64,000 bases of DNA from Alkalibacter rhizosphaerae. Lineage in GTDB: Bacteria; Bacillota; Clostridia; Eubacteriales; Alkalibacteraceae. A program made the translations under genes and the position numbers. The notes beneath the pieces are model-generated. The model was given only the letters and a program-made list of their open reading frames with translations, was not told the DNA's origin and made no database searches. Location of the stretch: NCBI RefSeq assembly GCF_017352215.1, contig NZ_CP071444.1, positions 1,116,001 to 1,180,000 on the forward strand, read 5' to 3'. This document shows positions 26,691 to 35,902 of this stretch, piece by piece; the stretch's first letter is position 1, and each line of letters begins with the position of its first letter.

Positions 26691-27941
26691 TTACTCAGAC
26701 CGGACTTTGTTCGCAAATACACCAGCATCTTTAAGTTTGGTCATGTTTCCATTCACAATATAGAAATCTCCTCCTTCTCCTTCAGGTATCGGGTTCATAT
26801 CCTCAAGATGTCTTATATCATTTGGGCTTAAGAACCCGTTTTGGATTCCAACAGAGTACCCATTCATCCGGCTTTGATAGTCACCTCGAAGCAAGCCATC
26901 TACGTTAAACTTGATGAAATACTCTCTCTTTTCTCTTGGAAGAAGCAGTGAACGCTGCAGCGCTTGTTCCCATCGGATGACCCAGGGATCTAGGGTGTAC
27001 TTCACAAACTCCAAAGACTGTTGCTCAATGTTTGAAAAGCTTGACTTCTCAAGATCACCAACCATATGTGGCGGAATCCGGTAGAGTCTTGCAATCTCAT
27101 TGATCTGAAACTTCCTTGTTTCCAAGAACTGCGCTTCCTCCGGCGGAATCCCAATTTGCTGGTACTTCATCCCTTCCTCTAAAACGGCAATCTTATGTGC
27201 ATTAGTGCTTCCCCGATACACCTCATTCCAGGAATCTCGTACCTTCTTTGGATCTTTCAAGACCCCAGGATGTTCCAATACTCCTCCCGGATTGGCTCCA
27301 TTGGCAAAGAAGCTGGCACCGTATTCCTCCGTGGCAATGGTCATGCCAACTGCGTTTTTGGCCATTGCTATTGGAGAATACCCAACTAACCCATCAAAGC
27401 CCAGACCGGGAATGTGCAGTACCTCATGTCTTCTTAGATTATAGGATGCGTAGCTTTTCAGGTGTGGATTCTCTTCAGCATTGGGTGTGTACACGTAGTA
27501 GATTTCACCGCTACTATTCCTTCCCACCTCTACCTTGTTTGGCAGGAGTGGATACAAAGAGACCACCCTTCCGGCACCATCCCGTATGATTTGCGCATAG
27601 GCATTTCCCCAGATCAATAGATGGCTCATCAGCGTTTCCCGGAACACGAAGGAGCTCATCTCGCTGTTAGGTTCATCATGCAATATGTGATAAAGGGTAT
27701 GCGTGTACACCCGCTCTTTACCAGCTTCCTTATATCGATATATGTGAAGCGGCAAGGAGGCTAAAGCTTCTGCCAAAATCCGCACGCATGAATAAACCGC
27801 AGACGTCTGCATTGCCGTAAACTCATTGACCAGCTTCCCACTGGTCGTTGGACCAAATAGGTATGTATAATTTGACGTCAATGTATTCTCAACTGGCTTG
27901 TCCATTGCTTTGATGAACTTTGAAATAAAAGGTATTTCCAT
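26691..27941 (-). CDS. Phage portal protein (HK97 family)
   Basis: 416 aa. AVYSCVRILAEALASLPLHI, the ISGL-type segment EVLHIPGLGFDGLVGYSPIA and FQINEIARLYRIPPHMVGDL are standard portal motifs. The dodecameric ring is the DNA entry channel and terminase docking site. Confidence 0.92.
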   Translation of the reverse strand: MEIPFISKFIKAMDKPVENTLTSNYTYLFGPTTSGKLVNEFTAMQTSAVYSCVRILAEALASLPLHIYRYKEAGKERVYTHTLYHILHDEPNSEMSSFVFRETLMSHLLIWGNAYAQIIRDGAGRVVSLYPLLPNKVEVGRNSSGEIYYVYTPNAEENPHLKSYASYNLRRHEVLHIPGLGFDGLVGYSPIAMAKNAVGMTIATEEYGASFFANGANPGGVLEHPGVLKDPKKVRDSWNEVYRGSTNAHKIAVLEEGMKYQQIGIPPEEAQFLETRKFQINEIARLYRIPPHMVGDLEKSSFSNIEQQSLEFVKYTLDPWVIRWEQALQRSLLLPREKREYFIKFNVDGLLRGDYQSRMNGYSVGIQNGFLSPNDIRHLEDMNPIPEGEGGDFYIVNGNMTKLKDAGVFANKVRSE

Positions 27942-27964
27942 CTTGTTCCTCCTAAAATGGGCAT

Positions 27965-27992
27965 GAAAAAAGCACCCTATTAAGAGTGCTTC
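27965..27992 (-). terminator. Terminator after the EcsC-like cargo gene
   Basis: Minus strand: AAGCAC...GTGCTT stem (27970-27975, 27986-27991) followed by six T. It closes the independent 28008-28865 unit ahead of the portal gene. Confidence 0.75.
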
Positions 27993-28007
27993 AACGCATG
28001 TTCATAT

Positions 28008-28865
28008 TTATTCATCACTATCGCTGGTATCATCAGTTTCAACAATATCGAAATCACCTTCAATAATATCACTGATATCAATATCCAATTTTCCAGATCC
28101 TGCCTCCGCTTGTTTTTTATAAAAATTTACATCCGCAATAGGCAGTGTCTCTAAATGTTTTTTAAGTCTGTTGGCCAAAGGTTTAAATGTTATAAATGTC
28201 AATCCGCCTGAAGCAACAGCACCAATAACTGGAATCGCTTTTGAGACACCTTTAGCGAATAAAGCTTTATTCATTCTCCCTGTAATTGCCAATGCAATTC
28301 TCTTTACAATAGGGTATATAAATCCTTGGGTCAACGGCTTTGCTGCGATAACTTTATTTGCTCTAATTGCTGCATTTGAAGCCAACTTATATACAAGTTT
28401 ATTGGCAGCCTCTACACCAAACATCACTCCTGTAAACATGGTAAGTAAAGACATCGTTTCGTCATCGATTTCATCTTTTTTAGTGAAAACATCGTCCCAC
28501 CCATACAAATATATTAGCTTCTGTAAAATTCTAAGAACGTGAGCGAAATATTGTGTCAAATCAGCCGGTATGGTGGCCATCATTGCTATTCCACCCGGAA
28601 AACCTGTTGCCGCTGAAATAGCTGTTACTTTATTTGTTTCAAAATCAATAGATGATTTTGCAATTCGATTTAATTCCTTAGTAGTTATTCCAGCCCTCGC
28701 AGGATTGGCTTCTATCGCCAACTTCACCAAGTCTTCTTGAAAATGTTTAGACAGAGACTTTCTCAGAAATTCAGTTCTGCTAATCCGAACACCCGGGACC
28801 TGAACTGCCGCTTTTAATATGTCTTGAAAAAGATTTCCATTAGATTGGTTCACTAGTTCCGACAT
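28008..28865 (-). CDS. EcsC-like protein (independent cargo gene in the head operon)
   Basis: 285 aa. The central motif FPGGIAMMATIPADLTQYFA, followed by HVLRILQKLIYLYGW, is typical of the EcsC family; two later amphipathic or hydrophobic stretches (FIYPIVKRIALAI, AIPVIGAVASGGLTFITF) suggest membrane association. The C-terminus is very acidic (DSDE tail). EcsC-family function is poorly known. It has its own extended -10 promoter and terminator between terminase and portal genes, which is unusual and marks it as a moron. Confidence 0.7.
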   Translation of the reverse strand: MSELVNQSNGNLFQDILKAAVQVPGVRISRTEFLRKSLSKHFQEDLVKLAIEANPARAGITTKELNRIAKSSIDFETNKVTAISAATGFPGGIAMMATIPADLTQYFAHVLRILQKLIYLYGWDDVFTKKDEIDDETMSLLTMFTGVMFGVEAANKLVYKLASNAAIRANKVIAAKPLTQGFIYPIVKRIALAITGRMNKALFAKGVSKAIPVIGAVASGGLTFITFKPLANRLKKHLETLPIADVNFYKKQAEAGSGKLDIDISDIIEGDFDIVETDDTSDSDE

Positions 28866-28893
28866 TGGCTTTCCCCCGATCTATAATAAAGCA

Positions 28894-28902
28894 ATTATAT
28901 CA
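28894..28902 (-). promoter_or_regulatory. Extended -10 promoter of the EcsC-like gene
   Basis: Minus strand reads TGATATAAT (TG-N-TATAAT), about 30 bases before the gene's start. No clear -35. It implies expression independent of the late operon. Confidence 0.6.
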
Positions 28903-28984
28903 TAAACCAGGAAAATAGTATCTTCTATTTCTGGCTGCCGTTCTCTATATGACATGATGAAACTATTATGAATCTAGACGAACA

Positions 28985-30577
28985 CTAAAAGCTGATAATC
29001 CCTCTCTCATCATATACACTTCCATCATCATCCTTGTTTCGAATGCAACGATCCAAGGCCATGATGCTTGCGACAATGCCGTCAATTTTCTCCACTGACT
29101 TTTCCTTGTCTGGTTTTATGTTGCCGGCGGGATCTTGGCGCATAACCACATTCTGAGCCATCCACTTAAGAACCGGATGTCCACCATGGTTGATGCTCCC
29201 CCCCATCAGTAGTTTATATAATTCCTTACTGGGCGGGGACATATCCTTGTAACCTTGTCCAAATGGAACTACCGTAAAACCCATACCTTCCAAGTTTTGA
29301 ACCATCTGCGTGGCATTCCAACGGTCAAATGCTATCTCTTTTATATGATACTTCTCTCCGAGTTCCTCTATAAACTTTTCGATAAACCCGTAATGGATGA
29401 CATTTCCCTCTGTAGTCTGTATGTACCCTTGCATTTCCCAAACATCGTACAAAACGTGATCCCGTCTACATCTAAGTTCCAAGGTGTCCTCCGGCAACCA
29501 GAAAAAAGGCAATATGATATATTTTTCATCCTCACACCTGGGCGGAAAGACGAGGACCAATGCTGTAATGTCAGAAGTGCTGGAAAGGTCCAACCCTCCA
29601 TAACACTCTCTTCCCTGAAGTGAAGCCACATCAATGGAAAGATCCCCTTTGTTATATATGTGATCCGGGATCCAACACACAGTTGCTGAAGTCCAGATGT
29701 TCAGCCGCAGCTGTTTGAATACATTTTCTTCTGCCGGATTATCCAGAGCATTCTTATATGCTTCTCTCACTCGATCGATACTGATGGTGTGTCCGAGTGA
29801 CGGGTTGGCCCTATACCAGTTGGCTTCATCATTCCAGTCATCAGCTTCCGTCAATCCATAGACAACAGGATAAAAACTATGATCTTTCTTTCTGCCCGCC
29901 TTAATATCGAGTGCCTTCGCATGGAGTTCATAGCAGATACTGTTTTTATCGTTTCCTGCAGTTGTTATAATAAAAAAGAGTGGTTGTTCTCTGGCGTCCC
30001 CAGACCCTTTCGTCAGTACATCATATAGCTTTCTATTTGGCTGCGCATGAATCTCATCGAACACCAAACCGGATACATTAAGCCCGTGCTTGGTTCCAGT
30101 CTCCGCTGAAAGAACCTGATAAAAGCCTACGTTGGAATAGTTCACAATGCGCTTGGTAGCCGCTGTAATCTTTGATCGTTTCAATAAAGCTGGTGTCATT
30201 TGAACCATTTGTTTCGCCACATCAAATACGATAGACGCCTGGGATCTGTCGCAAGCGGCTCCATAAACTTCAGCACTTGGCTCATTATCCGCATAAAGAA
30301 GATAAAGCGCAATGGCAGCAGCGAGCTCAGACTTCCCTTGCTTCTTAGGTATTTCCACATAAGCAGTCAAGAACTGCCGCTTCCCACTTTCCCCTACTAT
30401 ACCAAAGAGATCACGAACGATCTGTTCTTGCCAGGGCAATAGATGAAACTTCTTCCCAGCCCATTTCCCTTTGGTGTGCTTTAGGTTTTCAATAAAAGCG
30501 ACTACTCTGTCTGCCTTCGCCTTATCATAATAAGAAGTCTCCAACATAAAAGGAGACGGCTCATATTTAAAAGTCAT
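28985..30577 (-). CDS. Terminase large subunit
   Basis: 530 aa. Walker A-like IPKKQGKS (76-83), Walker B with catalytic glutamate LVFDEIHAQ (171-179), and nuclease-domain motifs (YGGLDLSSTSDITAL; IAFDRWNATQMVQNLE). Terminase_1 family: pumps and cuts DNA into the procapsid. Its start overlaps the small subunit stop (ATGA). Confidence 0.92.
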   Translation of the reverse strand: MTFKYEPSPFMLETSYYDKAKADRVVAFIENLKHTKGKWAGKKFHLLPWQEQIVRDLFGIVGESGKRQFLTAYVEIPKKQGKSELAAAIALYLLYADNEPSAEVYGAACDRSQASIVFDVAKQMVQMTPALLKRSKITAATKRIVNYSNVGFYQVLSAETGTKHGLNVSGLVFDEIHAQPNRKLYDVLTKGSGDAREQPLFFIITTAGNDKNSICYELHAKALDIKAGRKKDHSFYPVVYGLTEADDWNDEANWYRANPSLGHTISIDRVREAYKNALDNPAEENVFKQLRLNIWTSATVCWIPDHIYNKGDLSIDVASLQGRECYGGLDLSSTSDITALVLVFPPRCEDEKYIILPFFWLPEDTLELRCRRDHVLYDVWEMQGYIQTTEGNVIHYGFIEKFIEELGEKYHIKEIAFDRWNATQMVQNLEGMGFTVVPFGQGYKDMSPPSKELYKLLMGGSINHGGHPVLKWMAQNVVMRQDPAGNIKPDKEKSVEKIDGIVASIMALDRCIRNKDDDGSVYDERGIISF

Positions 30578-31050
30578 AGTGAACCACCCATCAAGATAAT
30601 TTCCATTTCATCAGCGGGCTCTATGGATCCTTCTCCTGCCACTATTCTGCTTCTTGCAGAAGGGGTAAGCCCAAATTGTTCACAGAAGCGAAGCATAATC
30701 TTGAGGTTAGTTTGGGCGATGGAAACTTGGGGAACTTGCTGTAAGTATCCGTTAGGAGTTCGAATCATGCTTCCGTGTTGCGTGATGAATTCTTCCGCCT
30801 CTTTCCACCTAGCGTACGCCTGACAATACCCTGCAAAAGCAGCCATGTCGATTTCCGTGAGAATCCCCAAACCCTCTAGCAGCTTCCCCATCCTCCGCCA
30901 TTCTTTCTTTGCTTCCTTCTCCAACCAGGTAGGACAACGCGGTGCTTTCTTCGTAGGCTGAGGTTCGTTTTGATTGAGCTCCCTCTTTCCAGGATTGCCT
31001 TCAAGTTTTTTCAATGCTGTCGGTTTTGGTTTTCTTCCTCGTTGTGCCAT
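30574..31050 (-). CDS. Terminase small subunit (P27 family)
   Basis: 158 aa from ATG 31050 (GGAGGTGG upstream). Basic N-terminus MAQRGRKPKPTALKKLEGNP is the signature of P27-type small terminases; AYARWKEAEEFI follows. Recognises the packaging site. Confidence 0.88.
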   Translation of the reverse strand: MAQRGRKPKPTALKKLEGNPGKRELNQNEPQPTKKAPRCPTWLEKEAKKEWRRMGKLLEGLGILTEIDMAAFAGYCQAYARWKEAEEFITQHGSMIRTPNGYLQQVPQVSIAQTNLKIMLRFCEQFGLTPSARSRIVAGEGSIEPADEMEIILMGGSL

Positions 31051-31082
31051 GCGTCCCACCTCCTCACATGGTTGTTGGCAAT

Positions 31083-31110
31083 AAAAAAAGACCTCCGAAG
31101 AAGTCTTTAA
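31083..31110 (-). terminator. Terminator-like hairpin just before the small terminase gene
   Basis: Minus strand: AAAGAC..TTCG..GTCTTT stem with seven T (31087-31108). It lies between DUF4314 and terS, so read-through or processive antitermination would be needed for late expression. Confidence 0.7.
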
Positions 31111-31120
31111 AATCTTACTT

Positions 31121-31339
31121 CTATTTGATCTTTCGGCAGCGGTCCTCACCATAAACAACACTTAGGCTGGAACCATTGTCCCAGGATACCATGATACCTC
31201 CGATATCATCAACGCCAACCACAGTTCCCTTGGTTCCTATGGGAGGAGCCTGCGGGTCATCCATTTGTAGAAGTACCACCCTACTCCCCGGTGGGTACTG
31301 ACTTCTTAACATTTCAACAATTTCAGGTTTGATAAACAT
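31121..31339 (-). CDS. DUF4314-family small protein
   Basis: 72 aa. PGSRVVLLQMDDPQAPPIGT, then KGTVVGVDD with IMVSWDNGSSL, is the DUF4314 pattern, an SH3-like small barrel common next to phage terminases. Function unknown. Confidence 0.75.
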   Translation of the reverse strand: MFIKPEIVEMLRSQYPPGSRVVLLQMDDPQAPPIGTKGTVVGVDDIGGIMVSWDNGSSLSVVYGEDRCRKIK

Positions 31340-31341
31340 CT

Positions 31342-31680
31342 TTAGTCCTCCTCGATTGCTACATAGCGGCAGTAGCCATACCCTTCACTATTAACAAGTA
31401 CTCGCTGTCCGGTCTCTGTGTTGATCACGCGAATACACCTGATTTCACCTTTTTCATTTGATCCGCCATCAGACTTTTCTATCCACGGTTGGTATTCGAA
31501 GAAATCCTGCGCAAAGGATTTGAACTCTTCATTATCCATCCAAATTTCCTTAGTCACTTCATAAAGGCTGCCTCTTATACTGTTGGTCATCTCTTCGAGT
31601 GCATCTAGATCCGTAACTTTTCTCCCAAATAACGCTCTTGGTTTCTTTGGCGTGGATGCAGTATTTTCTTCGTGTTTCAT
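31342..31680 (-). CDS. Conserved phage hypothetical protein
   Basis: 112 aa. KPRALFGRKVTDLDALEEMT and INTETGQRVLVNSEGYGYCR. Found in the same operon position of related clostridial phages as far as I recognise; no domain function known. Starts with an ATGA overlap from the upstream gene. Confidence 0.6.
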   Translation of the reverse strand: MKHEENTASTPKKPRALFGRKVTDLDALEEMTNSIRGSLYEVTKEIWMDNEEFKSFAQDFFEYQPWIEKSDGGSNEKGEIRCIRVINTETGQRVLVNSEGYGYCRYVAIEED

Positions 31681-32597
31681 CGACTCAATCCCCCATCCTT
31701 AGTGCCTGTTCGAAATGCAGCGCTTCCGGTCAGATTGCGAAGTAGTATCTTGCGTGCTTCCTTGTACTCCTCACCGATGAGGCCAAGCCGTAGGAGAAAA
31801 CAGCGAAATGTGTACTTTTCGTTGTCTGTTTCTTTTTCCTTTGCAATCACACGTTTTTGCTCTCTCGCCATCTTACACAATGCTGCCACAAAATGTGTGT
31901 AAGCTTTGATCTCCTGTGGTGTTGTAATTCTCTCAAACCAAGGGAATCGGACCTTGTCCTCTGTCACTTCAATTTCTAACGTTTCTACCCCTAGCGCCTT
32001 TTTAATAAAGGTTCCCTTGCTTTCCACTAGGCGTTTTAGGTTGTCCATCGCCCTATCGGTGAAGGAGGATCTGGGCATCTCAATTTCCAGTGCCAAGTAT
32101 TCATCAAACATTGGTACATCGTTTGCCTGCATTCCATTTTCACCTTGGAAGCTCTCGCAGAGGGTACGCCCCATTCCCAATTCTTCGCAGCCATCCATTC
32201 TAATGTCCTGAAAAACGAGGACCTCATCCACTTGCCTTTGCATCAACTCCGTAATTGGGGCGTTGAAGTTAGTGTACCTCCCAGGATGATGCTGGTCAAT
32301 ATCCGGCACATCTTCCAGCGCACCCATGCTGCCAAGCCTGCTTTCATACGTGTCCGGTTCATCATATTCGCGACTGTCTCCGTCTGCATCAAAACCGACT
32401 TGGTGAAGTGCATCTTCCAGATCAAGGTTGTCGGGACCTGCGAGTGTTCCCACCTTGTCGATGTGGTAATCACCAATATCGTAAGCGAAGGTAGGTGCTC
32501 CAAGGTACTTTGCCGGGCACTCCAATACTTTGCTGATCGCTGCGATCAACGGCTTTCGTTCACTTCCAGTAACGTTGTAGCTAAGTTTCATTTTCAA
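31677..32597 (-). CDS. Conserved phage protein often labelled virulence-related
   Basis: 306 aa. MKMKLSYNVTGSERKPLIAA and the C-terminal YTFRCFLLRLGLIGEEYKEA region match a family in clostridial phages that carries the weak label 'virulence-related protein'. No catalytic motif is visible and I would not infer virulence. Co-translated with the following gene. Confidence 0.6.
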   Translation of the reverse strand: MKMKLSYNVTGSERKPLIAAISKVLECPAKYLGAPTFAYDIGDYHIDKVGTLAGPDNLDLEDALHQVGFDADGDSREYDEPDTYESRLGSMGALEDVPDIDQHHPGRYTNFNAPITELMQRQVDEVLVFQDIRMDGCEELGMGRTLCESFQGENGMQANDVPMFDEYLALEIEMPRSSFTDRAMDNLKRLVESKGTFIKKALGVETLEIEVTEDKVRFPWFERITTPQEIKAYTHFVAALCKMAREQKRVIAKEKETDNEKYTFRCFLLRLGLIGEEYKEARKILLRNLTGSAAFRTGTKDGGLSR

Positions 32598-32715
32598 AAC
32601 CTCCTATCGTTTTGGTATGTACATACATCACTCTAAAGCCAACATATTGCAAGTGATATTTCAGAATATATGTACGAAATCGATGTGGAGGAGTTTACTC
32701 CGGTGCTGCTTATTT

Positions 32716-33969
32716 TCACTCTGTTTTAACCGTTATCGACTTCAGCTCCTCGTAGGTAATCTTCTCACCATTCCGAATCAGGAATACATCTGCGCTGGTC
32801 CCAACATGGGAAACGTACCGATCAACAATTACATCCACAAACTTTTCATCAAGCTCAACCATGTAACAAACGCGATTCGTCTGGTCACTACTGATTAGCG
32901 TACTTCCTGATCCACCAAAGGGATCCAAAACGATGCAGTTGGCAAGGCTTGAATTCTTTATGGGATAGGCAAGTAGCTGCAATGGCTTCATCGTCGGGTG
33001 GAGTTTCGATTTTGTTGGTCTGTCAAAATTCCAAATCGTTTTGTGTTTTCGATCACCGTAGAACCTGTGACTAGCAGTGGGTTTCCACCCATACAGAACT
33101 GGCTCGTGCGCATAAAGATAATCTGATCGCCCCAATACCGGTGCATTTTTCACCCAAATGCAGGTCTGGTGACAAAAGAAGCCAGCTTCTTTAAACGCGG
33201 ATCTGAAATTCACCGTCTCCCGATCAGCGTGGAATACATATATCGCACCGCCACCAACGAGATTTTCAAACATGTTGCTGTATGATTTTTTGAGGAAGTC
33301 ATGAAACTCTTTATCCTCCATGTTGTCGTTTTTGATCTTGCCGGCAGTTCCTTCATAGTCCACGTTGTAGGGTAGGTCCGTAAGAATGAGGTTGGCCTTC
33401 TTCCCATCCATAAGCTGCTCAAAGGTTAGCGGGATTGTGCTATCGCCACAGACTAATCGGTGTTTTCCGAGTAGCCACAAGTCCCCTTGCTTTGATATAG
33501 GCACTTCCTTCAGCGCTTCCTCAACATCAAAATCATCTTCTTCGATTTCTTTGTCATGGACTTTCGAAAACAGCTGTTCAATTTCCGCTGGTTCAAAACC
33601 TGTGAAATCTGTATTAAAGTCTGCTGATTGAATATCCACCAACAAATCTGCCAACAGCTGCTCATTCCATTCCCCAGCGATTTTATTGAGTGCAATATTT
33701 AACGCTTTTACTTTGGCGCCTTCTTTAATGTCAATGACCACACATTCAACTTCTGTTCTTCCAAGATCCTTAAGAACAGTCAACCTTTGATGCCCACCGA
33801 TTATCGTCATGTCAGAATTGACGATGATAGGCTCTACATATCCAAACTCTATGATTGAGTTTTTGATCTTCTCGTATTCTTTATCTCCGGCTTTGAGCTT
33901 TTTTCTTGGATTATAATCAGCCGGTTTTAAATCCCCCACTGGTATCGTCTTCCATTTCATATCACTCAT
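32716..33969 (-). CDS. ParB-like domain plus DNA methyltransferase fusion
   Basis: 417 aa from ATG 33969 (GAGGAGG upstream). N-terminal ParB/Srx-like domain (PVGDLKPADYNPRKK; IIGGHQRLTVLKDLG). C-terminal amino-methyltransferase: motif IV TDLPYNVDYEG and motif I LDPFGGSGSTLISS. Motif IV is DLPY rather than the usual DPPY. Such fusions methylate adenine or N4-cytosine in phage genomes, probably protecting DNA from host restriction. Overlaps the upstream gene by 8 bases. Confidence 0.85.
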   Translation of the reverse strand: MSDMKWKTIPVGDLKPADYNPRKKLKAGDKEYEKIKNSIIEFGYVEPIIVNSDMTIIGGHQRLTVLKDLGRTEVECVVIDIKEGAKVKALNIALNKIAGEWNEQLLADLLVDIQSADFNTDFTGFEPAEIEQLFSKVHDKEIEEDDFDVEEALKEVPISKQGDLWLLGKHRLVCGDSTIPLTFEQLMDGKKANLILTDLPYNVDYEGTAGKIKNDNMEDKEFHDFLKKSYSNMFENLVGGGAIYVFHADRETVNFRSAFKEAGFFCHQTCIWVKNAPVLGRSDYLYAHEPVLYGWKPTASHRFYGDRKHKTIWNFDRPTKSKLHPTMKPLQLLAYPIKNSSLANCIVLDPFGGSGSTLISSDQTNRVCYMVELDEKFVDVIVDRYVSHVGTSADVFLIRNGEKITYEELKSITVKTE

Positions 33970-34444
33970 TATGAACCTCCTCATTTTCGAAAGGTCCGAC
34001 ATAAGGCCGCCTTCCTTCTTCTTTCCACCAGTATCTATCCCTTATGTAACACTCGTGCGAACAGTACTTCCTGCTTTTTTGGGCGTAGACTTTAAACTCC
34101 TGACCGCAATAAGCGCATGTGTATTCAAAGATAGTTTCCTCATTTCGCTTAATGCTGTCCGGATGTCGCTGCCACCAGTCTCGCCTGCAATCATCTGAGC
34201 AAAACTTCCGCTTTCGCCCAGTAGCCGGCTGTTTAAGATCCTTGCCACAGCTAAGGCATGCCTCCTGCTTATCGATCTTCTCTTTGATGTTGATGTTAAG
34301 ATCTCTTGCAAACCCATCCAGACCATAGGCCTTGCAGTAATTTCTAACGATATCCCTTGAGAGTCCGGTGATAGAAGAAATGGCCCTATACCCTACACCT
34401 CTTATCCGGAATTCTCGTATTTGCTGTTTTTGGAAGTCCGTCAT
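33962..34444 (-). CDS. HTH plus zinc-ribbon phage protein
   Basis: 160 aa. N-terminal HTH (GVGYRAISSITGLSRDIVRN) and two zinc motifs (CLSCGKDLKQ...CSDDC; CAYCGQEF...CSHEC). Probably a DNA-binding regulator; this protein is common between HNH and methylase genes in clostridial phages. ATG 34444 follows AAGGATG. Confidence 0.65.
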   Translation of the reverse strand: MTDFQKQQIREFRIRGVGYRAISSITGLSRDIVRNYCKAYGLDGFARDLNINIKEKIDKQEACLSCGKDLKQPATGRKRKFCSDDCRRDWWQRHPDSIKRNEETIFEYTCAYCGQEFKVYAQKSRKYCSHECYIRDRYWWKEEGRRPYVGPFENEEVHNE

Positions 34445-34474
34445 CAGTTCACATCCTTTGGCTAATTCGCCGCA

Positions 34475-34517
34475 TAAAAAATGCCGTAAAACACTGCATT
34501 TAGCAGCTACTTACGGC
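34475..34517 (-). terminator. Compound hairpin terminator
   Basis: Outer stem GCCGTAA/TTACGGC (34483-34489, 34511-34517) with an inner stem CTGC/GCAG, followed on the minus strand by a run of T. It separates HNH/cos region from the HTH gene. Confidence 0.7.
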
Positions 34518-34720
34518 GAAACTATAACTATTTGGCGAAACTATAAGACTTTTATTTCTGTGAATCCATTGGTAATTGACTGTTTCATGAAACCACACCT
34601 TGGAAAATATGCCTATTGGGGTATCCCCCCTATGGAATTTTGCGTTTTTTCACACGATAGGGGGGCGCGGTCTTCAGAGGCCCATTTTGTAGAGATTTTG
34701 ACCCCCCTAGGGGGTACAAT
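34518..34720. other. Non-coding region with G-runs and direct repeats (candidate cos/packaging site)
   Basis: No supported gene. It contains a 13-base direct repeat GGCGAAACTATAA (34515-34527, 34534-34546, 19 bases apart) and three G/C-run blocks including ACCCCCCTAGGGGGT near 34698 and GGGGTATCCCCCC near 34618. HNH genes commonly flank cos sites in phages of this type, so it is a candidate packaging site; unproven. Confidence 0.35.
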
Positions 34721-35080
34721 TTAGTAGGTGAACTCCTGATATCTATCCTCAGTCATCGTCTTTCGATCATGACAAGACTTGCACAGCGGCTGCCAGTTGT
34801 TTTCATCCCAGAAGAGACCATGATCACCGAGATGAGGAATGATATGGTCAACTACCGTCGCTACAACAAACTTCCCTTTTGCACGGCACCTGACACAAAG
34901 TGGATATCTCCTTAAGAATCTCGCCCTTGCTCTCCTCCACCGTCCGTTGTAACCTTTCTCCTTCGTGGTCTTTGCATCGGCACGGTGCAGATTATTATGC
35001 TCTTCACAAAACTTTGAGCCCGCAGGAACTAAGCTGCTGCATCCCGGATGCTTGCATGGGATCTTCGGTCTCCTCGGCAT
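34721..35080 (-). CDS. HNH endonuclease of the packaging region
   Basis: 119 aa from ATG 35080 (AAGGAG upstream). Zinc motif CKHPGCSSLVPAGSKFCEEH, then CVRCRAKG, VVDHIIPHLGD (catalytic D-H), WQPLCKSCHDRKT. HNH proteins adjacent to terminase genes assist cos cleavage in several phages. First gene after copy 1 of the repeated promoter module. Confidence 0.85.
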   Translation of the reverse strand: MPRRPKIPCKHPGCSSLVPAGSKFCEEHNNLHRADAKTTKEKGYNGRWRRARARFLRRYPLCVRCRAKGKFVVATVVDHIIPHLGDHGLFWDENNWQPLCKSCHDRKTMTEDRYQEFTY

Positions 35081-35111
35081 TATACTTGCTCCTTCCAGGG
35101 CATAGAAAAAA

Positions 35112-35205
35112 CTCCGGATCTTTTCCGAAGCTCTACATGAATTCCGCATTTATATACCTTGTCACTATATACTATACCATAGGTCGGTACTGACATTCAC
35201 TGACA
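35112..35205 (-). promoter_or_regulatory. Late-promoter module, copy 1 (before HNH/head operon)
   Basis: In transcription order: TGTCAGTGAATGTCAGT iterons (35189-35205), exactly 12 bases, TATAGT (-10-like, 35171-35176), ~40-base leader, CTTCGGA..TCCGGAG hairpin plus six T (35112-35130). Same layout as the three other copies. Would drive the HNH and packaging genes. Confidence 0.7.
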
Positions 35206-35263
35206 ACTTTTTGTTCTTTCAAATATTTTAGGACTTTCACTACTTTGAGTCCAAATCCAAGAG

Positions 35264-35809
35264 TCATCTAATTTTCCACAATATCAAATCAATCTTTTTC
35301 ACTTCGGTAAGGTTTGTATCCGGAAAACGACTATCAAATAGTTCCAGAACTTCCTTGGCGCTGCTCGATCCCAGAAATGAATCGTACCACTCTTCCAACT
35401 TCGTATAAGCCTCAATTGTCTTCTGCAATCTATCATTTGAAGAGTAAGAAGGTACTTTGATATCGAGATTCTCCATTACGTATTTGTCCCAAACAGGTTT
35501 ATTGGGATTAATCGTAGCAACTAATTTGCTGCTAAAAGAACTTTCTATTCGAGAAAACTTTTCATAAAAATGCTCAAGTGTCTCTTCGAAGCTAATTGCA
35601 TCAGTCTTTTTCGCTTCCATAAAATCATAATAGCCTTGATAGAACTCCGGTTTTCGCTGTCTCATCCTATAGAATCCGTTGTATAATTTCTGAAAACTTT
35701 CATCCTTTGAAACATCAACTTGGTGTAACAGCTCCATGATCGAATTATACTTCGTTAATCCTGGTTGGATTTCATCAAGTGCTAGTCGTGCTTTATCATA
35801 ATTGATCAT
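35264..35809 (-). CDS. Uncharacterised cargo protein C
   Basis: 181 aa from ATG 35809 (AAGGGGG upstream). Helical, charged; MRQRKPEFYQGYYDFMEAKK and NPNKPVWDKYVMENL are recognisable but of unknown function. It is a single gene bounded by promoter-module copies 1 and 2, so it is one exchangeable cassette of the 35.1-38.1 kb array. Confidence 0.65.
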   Translation of the reverse strand: MINYDKARLALDEIQPGLTKYNSIMELLHQVDVSKDESFQKLYNGFYRMRQRKPEFYQGYYDFMEAKKTDAISFEETLEHFYEKFSRIESSFSSKLVATINPNKPVWDKYVMENLDIKVPSYSSNDRLQKTIEAYTKLEEWYDSFLGSSSAKEVLELFDSRFPDTNLTEVKKIDLILWKIR

Positions 35810-35902
35810 ACTCGTCCCCCTTGAAATCAGCAATTCTATTACGATCAATTATATCTCTTTTCAAAAGATGCTTCAATACATCCAGCATTAGGCATAGATA
35901 AA

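Noticed and set aside
31677..32597. Virulence factor
   Set aside because: The label common for this family has no visible sequence basis here; it is treated as a conserved phage protein.
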